From Caprella mutica (taxonomy: Eukaryota; Arthropoda; Malacostraca; Amphipoda; Caprellidae): a DNA stretch of 64,000 nt. The notes beneath the pieces are model-generated. The model saw nothing but the letters and a program-made list of their open reading frames with translations, searched no databases and had not been told where the DNA came from. Of the stretch, positions 25,126 through 35,469 are shown one piece after another. The position numbers and the translations under genes are program-made. Positions within the stretch are counted from its first letter, which is position 1, and each line of letters starts with the position of its first letter. The stretch covers positions 348,184-412,183 of the forward strand of contig CANNZV010000261.1 of NCBI GenBank assembly GCA_947561585.1. The letters run 5' to 3'.

Positions 25126-26303
25126 TGTATTTAGTTCAAATAAATGCATTAGGTATTATTATTTTCTAACTATTTCTTGAGGTGCTATTAAGTATATTTT
25201 ACAAGAAAGGTAAGATTTGTACAGATGGTAAATAAAATTTTAAAAATTCTGTAGATTTGGATGTGGGTCACTCTAGTGAAGTCATTTAACTGCTTTTTAA
25301 AGATAAATTAACAAAATATTTGTAATTCATATTTTTTAGTAATAATGTAAATCTAGGTACAAAATTTTAACAATATGAAAATATTGAATTCATATTTATA
25401 TTTATTAATTATAATTTTATATATTTAAAACATATAAACAATTAATAATTTTCAAATATTAATTTACCTGATTTGCGAAAAATAAATCATCATCTCGAAA
25501 TTTTCAGTTTGAGCCAAAACTAATGAAAATGAAAGACAAATCACAAACACCATCATTTTACCTCTTAATATCTTTATTAAATACACTAAAACAATACTTA
25601 TAAACAGTAAAGGAATGTAAATAACACAATAACACGAACCTCTGCCTTGCAGTACAGCAAACTAACACACTAAACTACACCGTGATGTATTAACAAAAAA
25701 AGTCTGCGGAAAATGCAACCACTATTTGAGTTACTTTACTACAACCTAGCAGTCTAACTTATCAGTGGTTAGTGTAGTGGTTCAATGGGAAGGGGTTCAA
25801 TTGCATGAGATAGAAATATCTATAACGTGCGATGAATTATATTTTGATAAATTGGAAATATTCGCAACAATTTAAACATTGCCCTTTACAGTCTCCCCTC
25901 ATAATTATTATCAGTGGGGTAGGTGATTATTATTATAATGCCACCTCCCCCCCACCACAAGTGATAAACAAACACTTATCTCTTGGGGATTACACAAACA
26001 CCCCCGCAGTTTAACCCCCCCCCCCTTTGGTTAAATCACCAAATTCAATTACGGAATGAGTTGTAGAATTATTCCCCGTAACGCCTGACTGTTTTCACGC
26101 CACTGATCAGCGCAAAATGCTTTACATTTTAAATGAACCTCAGCACAGTGAATGAAATGGGGAGAAGGAACTTGGTTATTAGAAAAAATTTAAAAAAAAA
26201 ACTTGTTTTTAGAATAAAATAATTAAAAAAAAAGAACTTGGTTATAAGAAAGAAATAATTTAAAAATTAGAACTTGTTTTTTTAATATGAGAAAATATCC
26301 ACA
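25126..26303. other. Unique DNA with C-runs, no gene seen
   Basis: AT-rich, then C-rich stretches near 25945 (CCTCCCCCCCACC) and 26010 (a 13-C run). At 26160-26285 three degenerate phrases containing GGAACTTGG or GAACTTG with poly-A form a weak repeat of about 55-60 bp. Confidence 0.5.
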
Positions 26304-26643
26304 CTATTAATACCTGCATCCCTCTCTATTCTATGTATCCCTCTCTATTCTCTGTATCCCTCTCTATTCCCTGTAACCCCCTCATCCCCTCATAACCCCT
26401 GTATCACCCGATGTCCTCTTGTATCCCCGTATCCACACGGTTCTCCCATATCCACTTCATCCCCTCGTATCCCCTTGCATTCTTCTGTATTCCATGTATC
26501 CCCTTTAATCTCCTGTATCCCCGTACCCACACGCTAACCCCATATCACCCGTATCCCCGTGTATCCTCCGTATCCCCATGTATTCCCTTTATTCCCCGTA
26601 TCCCCGAGTATACTTCGTATCCCTGTATCCCCTTGTATCCCCA
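26304..26643. repeat. Degenerate TATCCC-rich repeat
   Basis: Starts as CCCTCTCTATTCTCTGTATC-like units and grades into irregular CCCGTATCCCC and CCTTGTATCCCC words. It is strongly C+T on this strand. The 109-codon ORF through it (26411-26740) follows from the composition. Confidence 0.8.
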
Positions 26644-26763
26644 CAGTCATTGTAGGGCTATTATCTCCCCTGTTAACCGATTAAATCGCAATCGGTTCAG
26701 TCGCAGAATAACAAATAGTCTTACAATGGGAAGGTGCTAACAGCATCCAATGTAGTCATTTGT

Positions 26764-26985
26764 CCGCCTTACTATTTGTATATTTACTTGCAGCCTTACT
26801 ATTTGTATATTTACTTGCAGCCTTACTATTTGTATATTTACTTGCAGCCTTACTATTTGTATATTTGCTTGCAGCCTTACTATTTGTATATTTACTTGCA
26901 GCCTTACTATTTGTATATTTACTTGCAGCCTTACTATTTGTATATTTACTTGCAGCCTTACTATTTGTATATTTACTTGTATCTT
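26764..26985. repeat. 27-bp minisatellite, about 8 copies
   Basis: Unit GCCTTACTATTTGTATATTT followed by ACTTGCA, nearly identical copies, open in several frames on both strands. It stops 9 bp before the left inverted array of the next element. Confidence 0.95.
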
Positions 26986-26993
26986 TACGTTGG

Positions 26994-27942
26994 TGACCGG
27001 ACAACTCGCCACCGGACAAGTCGTCGCTGGACTATTTGCCTCGGACAATTTGCCGTGAGGACAACTCGCCGCTAGGACAATTCGCCGCCAAAACAACTCA
27101 CCGGGTTTTATGTTTACTGCCATATTTAACCGTGTTTTATGTTTTACTGCCATATTTTACCGTGTTTTATATTTTACTGCCATATTTTACCGTGTTTTAT
27201 GTTTTACTGCCATATTTTACCGTGTTTTATGCACGTCACTAGTGCTTGTGTCCCTAATTATCTCATTCATTGGTAAGCTTTTTTGCATCCATGAGCATTG
27301 TCACGGACAGGTGGTTGGTGCCTTTGTTCAAGGACTTCTTCCTCAAGTCCCTTGTATTTAATTTCCTTTTGACGTCAACGACAAAGCCCTTCGTTTCGAA
27401 GCAGATGTTAAACTGTACCAAATTTAAATTAATAGCTGTATTATTTTTACGGCTTGAAGTGTTCTCACAGAGAAGATATGGCAACAAAAGAAACTGATAA
27501 TAAATTGAACTGAATGAAATTTGTCAAAACTGACGTAGAACAATAGTTGACAAATACAATTTAGTTTAATTTATTAGGTTCCTTGCTTAAATTTATAATA
27601 TTTTTAAATGAATGAAAATAATGTAAAAGCCGGTAAAATATAAATCACGCGGCGAATTGTCCTGGCGGCAAGTTGTCAGCACGGTGAATTGTCCGCGGCG
27701 AGTTGTTCTAGCGGCAAGTTGTCAGCACGGTGAATTGTCCGCGGCGAGTTGTTCTAGCGGCAAGTTGTCAGCACGGTGAATTGTCCGCGGCGAGTTGTTC
27801 TAGCGGCAAGTTGTCAGCACGGTGAATTGTCCGCGGCGAGTTGTTCTAGCGGCAAGTTGTCAGCACGGTGAATTGTCTGCGGCGAATTGTTCTAGCGGCA
27901 AGTTGTCAGCACGGTGAATTGTCCGCGGTGAGTTGTCCTAGA
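26994..27942. mobile_element. Inverted-array element A (possible MULE/foldback type)
   Basis: Left end (26994-27103): degenerate units of 15-16 bp such as GGACAACTCGCCGCTA and GGACAATTTGCCGTGA. A 30-bp internal minisatellite follows at 27104-27233 (TTTTATGTTTTACTGCCATA start, 4 copies). Right end (27648-27942): the same phrase inverted and organised into a 46-bp higher-order unit, about 6 copies (GCGGCAAGTTGTCAGC, ACGGTGAATTGTCCG, CGGCGAGTTGTTCTA). Between them a minus-strand stretch near 27290-27370 reads KYKGLEEEVLEQRHQPPVRD, which is faintly like the end of a FLYWCH/MULE N-terminal zinc finger (C-G-L-T...H-H-PP). That reading is weak. I cannot define target duplications. Confidence 0.65.
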
Positions 27943-28562
27943 ACCCTTCACTTTCTTTGCTTCAATTTAAATAATGCAAAATAATCACATACCATATCAA
28001 TAATTTCTCTAACATTTAACTATTATTTAAAAGTCATTTATTTATCATAAATTATTATAATATTCTCTTAATAATATATTCCATTCGTCTTATTTTATTG
28101 AATTCTTTTTCATTTTTTATTCTTATATCCATTATTTTGTAAAAATAACCGCACAATATTTGACTTTAGTATAAAACTAATTCTCTATTCTTATTTAAAA
28201 CAATCAATGTAAGAAATAATTACTATTAAATAAGAACTAACAAAAATAGTAATTCTTTTATTTTAAAATAACATAATAATTCTCGTATGTTTTTTCTCCA
28301 ATGATAACCTCAGTTCATTTATATTACTGGCACTAATTTCTCTAACATCGTTTAAACTCACTAAGAGAAATAGTGCCTAAAATACACTCACTTTAGAGCT
28401 TTCCTTCTCTTTTAATTAGAAGCCAAAAGGGAAAAATGTGAGAGAGAAAAAATTAAATTATTATCAGATAAAATAATTAAGGTAAACACTCGTTGAATAA
28501 AAAGGGATGAACATTCGCTCAATATTCCCTAGTGATATTAAGGGAATATTCTCCTACTATCA
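27943..28562. other. AT-rich unique DNA
   Basis: No gene seen. A short self-complementary phrase of the next array (CAATATTCCCTAGTGATATT then AAGGGAATATTC) occurs at 28519-28553. Confidence 0.55.
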
Positions 28563-28680
28563 GTAAGTTGCAAATTATTGGTCAGTTCCACATTTTCGAT
28601 CATATTAGAAAAAACGATGAAATGATAATTACTATATTTTTATTCTAATTTGTATCCATGATACCTGCAGGTATCATGGG
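28563..28680. mobile_element. MITE family 2, left half ending at the central palindrome
   Basis: AGTAAGTTGCAAATTATTGG, TCAGTTCCACATTTTCGATC and ATATTAGAAAAAACGAT match the family-2 left arm. The copy continues to TATCCATGATACCTGCAGGT and ATCATGG (28653-28678). The right arm is missing; a 24-bp array begins at once. Confidence 0.8.
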
Positions 28681-29011
28681 GAATATTCCGTTACTATGAC
28701 TAGGGAACATTCCGTTACTATCACTAGTGAATATTCCCTTAAAATCACTAGGGAATATTCCATTAATATCACTAGGGAATATTCCGTTACTATCACTAGT
28801 GAATATTCCCTTAAAATCACTAGGGAATATTCCATTAATATCACTAGGGAATATTCCGTTACTATCACTAGCGAGTATTCTGTTACTATCACTAGGGAAT
28901 ATTCCGTTACTACCACTAGGGAATATTCCGTTACTACTATCACTAGGGAATATTCCCTTAATATCACTAGAGAATATTCATTAACTATCACTAGGGAATA
29001 TTCCCTCTCTG
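28679..29011. repeat. 24-bp minisatellite, about 14 copies
   Basis: Unit GGAATATTCCGTTACTATCA then CTAG, with CCCTTAAAATC and CCATTAATATC subtypes repeating in a three-unit order. Each unit contains the palindrome GGAATATTCC. The array starts directly at the last base of the MITE palindrome. Confidence 0.95.
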
Positions 29012-29484
29012 ATATTTACGCTTTTGTTAATTATCCGAATGTTTAATTTCACATTATGACAAACAGTAAACAAGTATTTAATTAAGTATATTATTGCTAC
29101 AGAGTCGCACCGCTTCACAAATAATTAAATAATAATTAAATCGTTCAGCCGGAATTAATGACTATAAAGGATCCTGATTATACAGGGAATTTACATCATA
29201 ACATGTGTTAATGAATATGTATCATTCTATACTGCTATGAGTGAAGTAAATCTAAAGTAGAGCTACATTAGCAAATAATAATTCGAATTCATATTTACCA
29301 ATAGTTTGGATTAATAATAATGAATTTGCCAATTAATATTTAAAAACTCAGTCTAGAAGCTTAATGATGAATTTACAGAGATTAGCCAATGGATTAACAG
29401 TAGTTATAATAGTATTCACTTGTTACATAATGGTACAGTGAGAGTAAAGTATTAAAGAAATGTTAAGGAGAATTGAAATAAATC
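29012..29484. other. Unique AT-rich DNA
   Basis: No gene seen. At 29166-29188 GGATCCTGATTATACAGGGA recalls the 49-bp repeat and MITE family 3 words (CTATACAGGG). Confidence 0.5.
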
Positions 29485-29713
29485 ACCCCTCTCAATCTTC
29501 TATGGCCCCATCATACCTTTCTCTCTGTGTATCCCCTCTCAATCTTCTAAGGCCCCACAATAACTTTCTCCCTGTGAATCCCCTCTCAATCTTCTATGGC
29601 CCCACCATAACTTTCTCTCTGTGTATTCCCTCTCAATCTTCTATGGCCCCAGCATAACTTTCTCCCTGTGTATCCCCTCTCAATCTTCTAATCTTCTATG
29701 GCCCCACCATATC
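29485..29713. repeat. 48-bp minisatellite, about 4.7 copies
   Basis: Unit CCCCTCTCAATCTTCTATGG followed by CCCCACCATAACTTTCTC and TCTGTGTAT; starts at 29485 and 29533. Confidence 0.93.
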
Positions 29714-29865
29714 GGTTGGTTGTAGCATTTTCCCAGTTAGTATTTGATGGTAAATTTGTCTGACAGCGCAATGTTATTTTTTATCCTTGGTAATAAATAT
29801 TTAAGAAAAGTCAGTCAATTTCTGGTTATTTATTCCTATGTTGCCATTTATTTCTGGAGAATAAA

Positions 29866-30214
29866 TGGAAAATATTGGTGGATCAGCCAAATTATTGGGA
29901 AAATATTGGTGAATCAGCCAAATTATTGGGAAAATGTTGGTGGATCAGCCAAATTATTGGGAAAATGTTGGTGGATCAGCCAAATTATTGGGAAAATATT
30001 GGTGGATCAGCCAAATTATTGGGAAAATGTTGGTGGATCAGCCAAATTATTGGGAAAATGTTGGTGGATCAGCCAAATTATTGGGAAAATGTTGGTGGAT
30101 CAGCCAAATTATTGGGAAAATGTTGGTGGAACAGCCAAATTATTGGGAAAATGATGGTGGATCAGCTAAATTATTGGGAAAATGTTCGTGGATCAGTCAA
30201 ATTATTGGGAAATG
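29866..30214. repeat. 31-bp minisatellite, about 11 copies
   Basis: Unit GAAAATGTTGGTGGATCAGC then CAAATTATTGG. Since 31 is not a multiple of three, every plus-strand frame cycles through all three readings, giving the 31-residue repeat that includes MLVDQPNYWENVGGSAKLLG. All three plus frames are free of stops, so ORFs of 121-142 codons overlap. Not regarded as coding. Confidence 0.95.
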
Positions 30215-30361
30215 CTTTATTATGTCCAGGATGGACATAGTAGAAGTAGGATTTCTAATGGACTTTATGCAATATAATAATTCAAGTGCATCTTTAAGTT
30301 ATCAGATAAATGTAGTTTCATATTTTACAGATTATTTCTGTTTTTCATTTACAATTTTTTA

Positions 30362-30597
30362 GGAGATCAACCAATTTCTACTAATTCCTGGAATATTCCC
30401 TTGATATCGTTAGGGGATCAACTAATTGTCACTAATTCCTGGAATATTCCCTTGATATCGTTAGGGGATCAACAAATTTTCACTAGTTCCTGGAATATTC
30501 CCTCGATATAATTTTACGATAACGGATAATGAGGGAATATATAGATATCGGATAATGAGGGAATATATAGATATCGAGGGAATATTCCGGGAATATC
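30362..30597. repeat. 51-bp repeat (3 copies) and adjacent palindromic words
   Basis: Units start GGGGATCAACTAATTGTCAC and contain CCTGGAATATTCCCTTGATA (starts near 30362, 30413, 30464). From 30518 the phrase GGATAATGAGGGAATATATA appears twice, then GAGGGAATATTCCGGGAATA. GAATATTCCC links this block to the 24-bp array at 28679. Confidence 0.85.
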
Positions 30598-30775
30598 TCA
30601 ATGTTACCTGGGTTGGACCAAGATGGTTTCAACATAACAGCCCACGCTTTCACCATGTTGACCCATTTCGCCAAAAAACTCACAGTACCAATACGTATGT
30701 ATTGTCAACATACTGCCCACATGGGCCCCATTAACTTGTGTTGCTTGGGATATGTTACCCTAGGGCATAAAGAGT
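30598..30775 (-). mobile_element. Dispersed repeat F, copy 1
   Basis: On the minus strand the sequence reads CAAGCAACACAAGTTAATGG, GGCCCATGTGGGCA, TATTGGTACTGTGAG, GTCAACATGGTGAAAGCGTG and GTTGAAACCATCTTGG. The same series lies on the plus strand at 45055-45195. It is clearly GC-richer than its surroundings. No known protein is recognised. Confidence 0.72.
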
Positions 30776-30864
30776 TAACTATTATATTGAACTAAAATTA
30801 TTCTTTGAATTATTAACTCATAGACAGGTATCAATATAAAATATATCATTTGGAATACAGGGAA

Positions 30865-30990
30865 CGATTGGTGTTAACGGAATTGTTTCACAGTTTCGAT
30901 CATAATAGTTAAAAGTTTATGGTGATTATTATTAGACTCGAAATTTTGATTGGTATCCATGATACCTGCAGGCATCATGGATACTAATTG
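30865..30990. mobile_element. MITE family 2, left half plus central palindrome, copy near 30.9 kb
   Basis: TCACAGTTTCGATCATAATA and AAAAGTTTATGGTGATTATT precede TTGGTATCCATGATACCTGC and AGGCATCATGGATACTAA (30950-30987). As at 28.6 kb, the right arm is absent and a minisatellite follows shortly afterwards. Confidence 0.72.
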
Positions 30991-31004
30991 AAATAATGTC
31001 ATCA

Positions 31005-31672
31005 ACATCAAGTGCAGTTACAACATCAACTGCAGTTACAACATCAACTGCAGTTACAGCAACAACTGCAGTTACAACATCAACTGCAGTTACAACATCA
31101 ACTGCAGTTACAACATCAACTGCAGTTACAGCAACAACTGCAGTTACAACATCAACTGCAGTTACAACATCAACTGCAGTTACAACATCAACTGCAGTTA
31201 CAGCAACAACTGCAGTTACAACATCAACTGCAGTTACAACATCAACTGCAATTACAGCAACAACTGCAGTTACAACATCAACTGCAGTTACAACATCAAC
31301 TGCAGTTACAACATCAACTGCAGTTACAACATCAACTGCAGTTACAACATCAACTGCAGTTACAGCAACAACTGCAGTTACAACATCAACTGCAGTTACA
31401 ACATCAACTGCAGTTACAACATCAACTGCAGTTACAACATCAACTGCAGTTACAACATCAACTGCAGTTACAGCAACAACTGCAGTTACAACATCAACTG
31501 CAGTTACAACATCAACTGCAGTTACAGCAACAACTGCAGTTACAACATCAACTGCAGTTACAACATCAACTGCAGTTACAACATCAACTGCAGTTACAAC
31601 ATCAACTGCAGTTACAACATCACTGCAGTTACAACATCACTGCAGTTACAACATCAACTGCAGGTACCACAT
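31005..31672. repeat. 18-bp minisatellite, about 37 copies
   Basis: Unit TGCAGTTACAACATCAAC, with AGCAACAAC variants at irregular intervals. Each unit carries CTGCAG, as does the MITE centre 20-30 bp upstream. Plus-strand frames give TTSTAV and LQLQHQ repeats (about 240 codons). Overlapping stop-free frames and the lack of any flanking gene structure argue against coding. Confidence 0.95.
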
Positions 31673-32404
31673 CAATTCCAATCTGGAATGCCATCTCTCC
31701 GCATACCTCGAATTCTCATCCATCTCTAAATAAATAATAAATAAAAACACCTAAATAATAGTCTATACCTGCAATTTAGTTTCTAATTTATTGCATTGTT
31801 TGATGTCTTTTATTTTCATTTAATTTATCTCTATTGGTTACTTCCAGCCATTGATGTTTGCTTTATTTTCAGTACAGTATTACTGTACAAACTTAGTTTT
31901 GGGCTGAAAAAGTTTCGATTAAAGCTTTCGTTGAAACTTCTTAAGTCTCTCATTGAAAAATTGTATTTGCTAAAAATATTTACTTTCTTGTTTTTTGGAA
32001 CATTTCTTTTTCTATGGAAAATATTGAAAATCTGAGGAGTTCTTTTTAAATGGAAAAAAACTTTGAAAATTATAATAAACATACAGTAAAATTCATGAGC
32101 TATGAAGCACTTGATTTATGAAGTATTTTCTATGTTTAAGTTATAAAAAATGATAAAGGGTCGGACGGGGTATCACTGCGCACAATCCCGAAAACTCTGT
32201 ATTTACTCGAGAACTAAAGGTACCAGAGAAACTCTTTTTCTTGTGATGAAATGGTCATGAATGAGGAAAGTTCTCAATCAGTTTCGAAATAATAGCTAAA
32301 TAAATAAAAATACTTATTGACAATTTTTTGTGCGTAACTTTTAGTGAGTGCATCGGGGTATCACTGCGCACATGAAGGGGTATTACTACGCATTGCATAA
32401 ATAC
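31673..32404. other. Unique DNA with MITE-4-like words and a duplicated motif
   Basis: At 32083-32158 CAGTAAAATTCATGAGCTAT and ATGAAGTATTTTCTATG match the MITE at 61524-61719. GGGGTATCACTGCGCACA occurs twice in direct orientation, at 32168 and 32353, and a third partial copy GGGGTATTACTACGCAT at 32379. No gene is seen. Confidence 0.6.
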
Positions 32405-32725
32405 AGCACTTCTCTCCCCCACCTAAATAGCTCCTATCCCCATTTTAATTCCCCTCCTCCCCCTTATCTAAATCCTCTTCTTTCCCTATCCAAATATCCC
32501 TCTCCTCCCATCTAAATCACCCTCTCTTCCCATCTAAATCTCCCTCTCCTACCATTTTGATCACACTCTCTCCTCATCGAAATCTTCCTCTCTTCCCAAC
32601 TAAATCGCCCTCTTCCCCACCTATTTCCCTATCTCCCCCATCTATTTCCCCTCTCCCGCATCTAAGTCCTCCTTCCCCTCATCTAAACGTCTGTGTTTCC
32701 CTCTCTACATGCCCTCTCCCCAATC
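32405..32725. repeat. Degenerate C/T-rich repeat of about 22-24 bp
   Basis: CCCATCTAAATCACCCTCTC-like units, a dozen or so, strongly degenerate and pyrimidine-rich on this strand. Confidence 0.78.
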
Positions 32726-32864
32726 TACTTATCCCTTGCTTTTCAAACACATATTTAATGAATCTGCAACAAATATTTAACACTTACATTTTTTTCAACT
32801 AGTTAACTGCTTATATCAAGTAATATAATACAATCGTAGGTTTATTGTTAATCAATATTTAATT

Positions 32865-32935
32865 CCAAAACCTTATTTTAATTCTAAAACCTCATTTTAA
32901 TTCTAAAACCTCATTTTAATTCTAAACCTTGTTTA
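32865..32935. repeat. 19-bp repeat, about 4 copies
   Basis: ATTTTAATTCTAAAACCTC repeats with minor changes, within otherwise unique DNA (32726-33087). Confidence 0.85.
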
Positions 32936-33087
32936 TTGCACGCCACCCACCTCCGATACACTAATTCATAAGTTATATTCATACCTGAGATCGAATATTC
33001 CGAGACAGAAATTTCTGCTCGAATCTCATGTTAACTAAATGTCGAAACACGTCAAAATTAATAATATTACGTATCATTTTGGTGCGC

Positions 33088-34172
33088 GGAAGATTCCACT
33101 GAGGAAGATTCCACTGTGGAAGATTCCACTGTGGAAAATTCCAATGGGAAAATTCCACTCCGGAAATTCGACTAAACAAAATCCAATATTAAATTGTTTT
33201 GTATTTATTATTTTTCATTAAATTGTAATTATATTATAAATTGTAATTATATTTTATTTTGTAATTATATTATAATTATTATAATTTGTATTTATTTGTA
33301 ATTATATTTATTTCTAATTGTATTTTGTTGTAAATGTAATTATTTACTATAAGTTGTACTTATTATTTTCAAAAACCATACTGTTCAATCCAAATGGCTA
33401 AATGACAGTCTAAAATATATTTAGATCAATTATTGATAGCTAGGAAACGTTAAAAACGTTAACTCCATTCAAATAAATATCTAGGTCTGTTCAATGTTAT
33501 TCTAGCAGAGTGTAGGATGTATTTTATTTTTCTTAACCATTATTGCTGCAGTTAGGAATTTGAACTTTATTTGTGTGAAGCAACTTCTATTCTTACATTA
33601 TTTTATCTGTGTTTTTGTAAATATAATTGTACTGTTCTTTATAATCTTTACAGCAAAATCTCGAAGTAGACCAGACTTACGTTCCACTTTCGTATCGTAT
33701 AACATATACTTTTATTTGCCCCTCTTAAAACTCCAACTTATATTCAAATTAAAATAACCTTAAACTCTAATCAAATTTGCAGAACAAGAAGCAAAATAAA
33801 ATTTCTTTAATTTTTTTAATTAGAATTATCTTCATCTCAAGTGGAATACATTTATCTTATATGTTGCACAAAAAGAATGTACATTAAGAAAAAAATTATA
33901 ATGATATTCACTTACATTTTATTAAACCACTTAAAAAGAAACACTGAAATGAAAATCACAAAAAGCTTATATAATATGAAGATTATAATTTCTACGTAAA
34001 TATTGTTATAGCAAATAAGCAGTACAATTTATACATTATTTAAATTCAGTGGAATTTTCCTCGGTGGAATTTTACCAGTGGACTTTTCCGCAGTGCAGCT
34101 TTCATCAGTGGAATCTTCCTCAGTGGAATCTTCCTCAGTGGAATTTTCCCACTGGAACTTTCCTACGTGGAT
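33088..34172. mobile_element. Inverted-array element D
   Basis: Left end (33088-33175): GGAAGATTCCACTGTGGAAG-type units of 15-18 bp. Right end (34048-34172): the inverted form, CAGTGGAATCTTCCTCAGTG. The interior of about 870 bp is AT-rich with a degenerate TTTGTAATTATAT stretch at 33200-33330 and no recognised protein. Phrases CCGAGACAGAAATTTC at 33000 and CCGAAACCGAAATTTC at 34332 lie just outside on both sides, in the same orientation. Confidence 0.65.
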
Positions 34173-34860
34173 TTTTTCTAAAACCATCATTCTACAACGG
34201 TTAATGATGTTATGCGCTTTTATTAAATAGACTACACATTTCAGTACTCATAATTTTAACATTTTCTATTATTGATCTTAATTAAATAACACCATTGTAA
34301 ACTGAGACGAAGTTTTCCAAGACCGAATTTTCCGAAACCGAAATTTCCTAGAACCGGTTAGGAGTTATGTAGGAACCAATACTTTATAACTCAGGAGTTC
34401 ACTGTATTATAAATATTATATTCTACAGTACAATGTAACAATTAGTACATAATATTTTTTTATATAAACCTATCTTTATCTAACTAATCCATATTGTTTC
34501 CATTACTATAGAGATGTTGTAATTTATCCGCCTTATATTAATAAAGAAATACAACCAGGCTATTGTTGCAGTACTTTTTTTATTAGATTGATAAAAATAA
34601 AGGGTAATGAATTGCTATGATATTATTGAGACAAAAATGAATAATGCAGGAGATATAAAAGGTTGTGATTAATAACGGGAGATGATATAGAAAAAATATG
34701 AATTATTCAACAGTGGGGGATATTTAGTCGTCACTATTAGTCTATATATTTCACTTATTATATATATATATATTATATTTCTGTTGTCAGCCAGTTTTGT
34801 ATGACTAAATTTAGACAGGTATGGAATAAACCCATGTAGTGTAATACTACAATTCCAAGG
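34173..34860. other. Unique DNA with a MITE-4 fragment
   Basis: At 34353-34410 GGAACCAATACTTTATAACT and CAGGAGTTCACTGTATTATA match the right end of the MITE at 61524-61719. No gene is seen. TAGTCGTCACTATTAGTC at 34727 is a lone relative of the 21-bp array at 37609. Confidence 0.6.
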
Positions 34861-34864
34861 TTGC

Positions 34865-35420
34865 TTCTGCAGATGATTGACAGATTCTGTTCTTCAACTA
34901 ATTGATATCCCTCGGTTGAATTTGATATACTTTACTCTTGATGAATCCCCATAGAAAAAAATCACGAGGTGTAAGATCAGGTGATTTTGGTGGCAACTTA
35001 ATGTTCATGTCGCCATATGAACCTCAGCCATTACACCTCCTTGCAATCTTTTCATTCTGCCATCTTGCATTAAGAATTTTCTCTGAATCTGGTAAAATCG
35101 AAAAAAAAACAGTCCGAAAGTCAGACAGGTGCGTATAAAGATAATTATCACCATTAACATTTGTATCAATTAAAACAGGGTTGAAGATTCCCCCCATCGT
35201 ATATGGTCACCCACACGGTTGGTTGAGGTGAATGAAGTGGCTTATCTGTTGTCCAGTGAGGGTTACTAGTGCAACAGTAACGATAAGTGTGATTCATCAG
35301 AATCTTTATGTGCTGAAGAAACTGTTTGAGCAAATGCCGTTCTTTCTGCATATTCGCTTGCGCTATGCTCTCGGACAATTTTTAGGTTTATGGTTGTGGA
35401 ATTTGAGTTATTTAATGTGC
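34865..35420 (-). pseudogene. Mariner-type transposase relic
   Basis: Read on the minus strand from high to low coordinates. SDESHL (near 35297) matches the FSDEAHF region with the first catalytic Asp. NPHWTTDKPLHSPQPTVWVT (ending near 35210) matches the NPHW...VNVWCGI segment. NGDNYLYAPV (near 35150) matches NGENYL. PPKSPDLTPRDFFLWGFIK (34935-34991) matches the highly conserved SPDLTPLDFFLWGYIK segment with the third acidic residue. This is the mariner-like transposase branch common in insect genomes. Frameshifts and stops interrupt it throughout, and the N-terminal DNA-binding half is not recognisable. It lies tail-to-tail with nothing functional and abuts the non-LTR relic on the other strand. 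Confidence 0.85.
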
Positions 35421-35469
35421 ACTCTGTCCCTATGTCTATACTAAACATGATAAGTTATGCTATATCATT

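Noticed and set aside
26304..26643. Telomere-like TATCCC repeat
   Set aside because: Units are irregular and differ from the insect TTAGG motif; the stretch lies internally and grades into other C/T-rich words.
30996..31733. Thr/Ser-rich or Gln-rich protein of about 245 codons, mucin-like
   Set aside because: Two overlapping frames are equally open, the unit is a near-perfect 18-bp DNA repeat following a MITE, and there is no signal peptide or other domain.
32405..32725. Promoter-like pyrimidine tract
   Set aside because: It is a degenerate tandem repeat, and no gene follows it.
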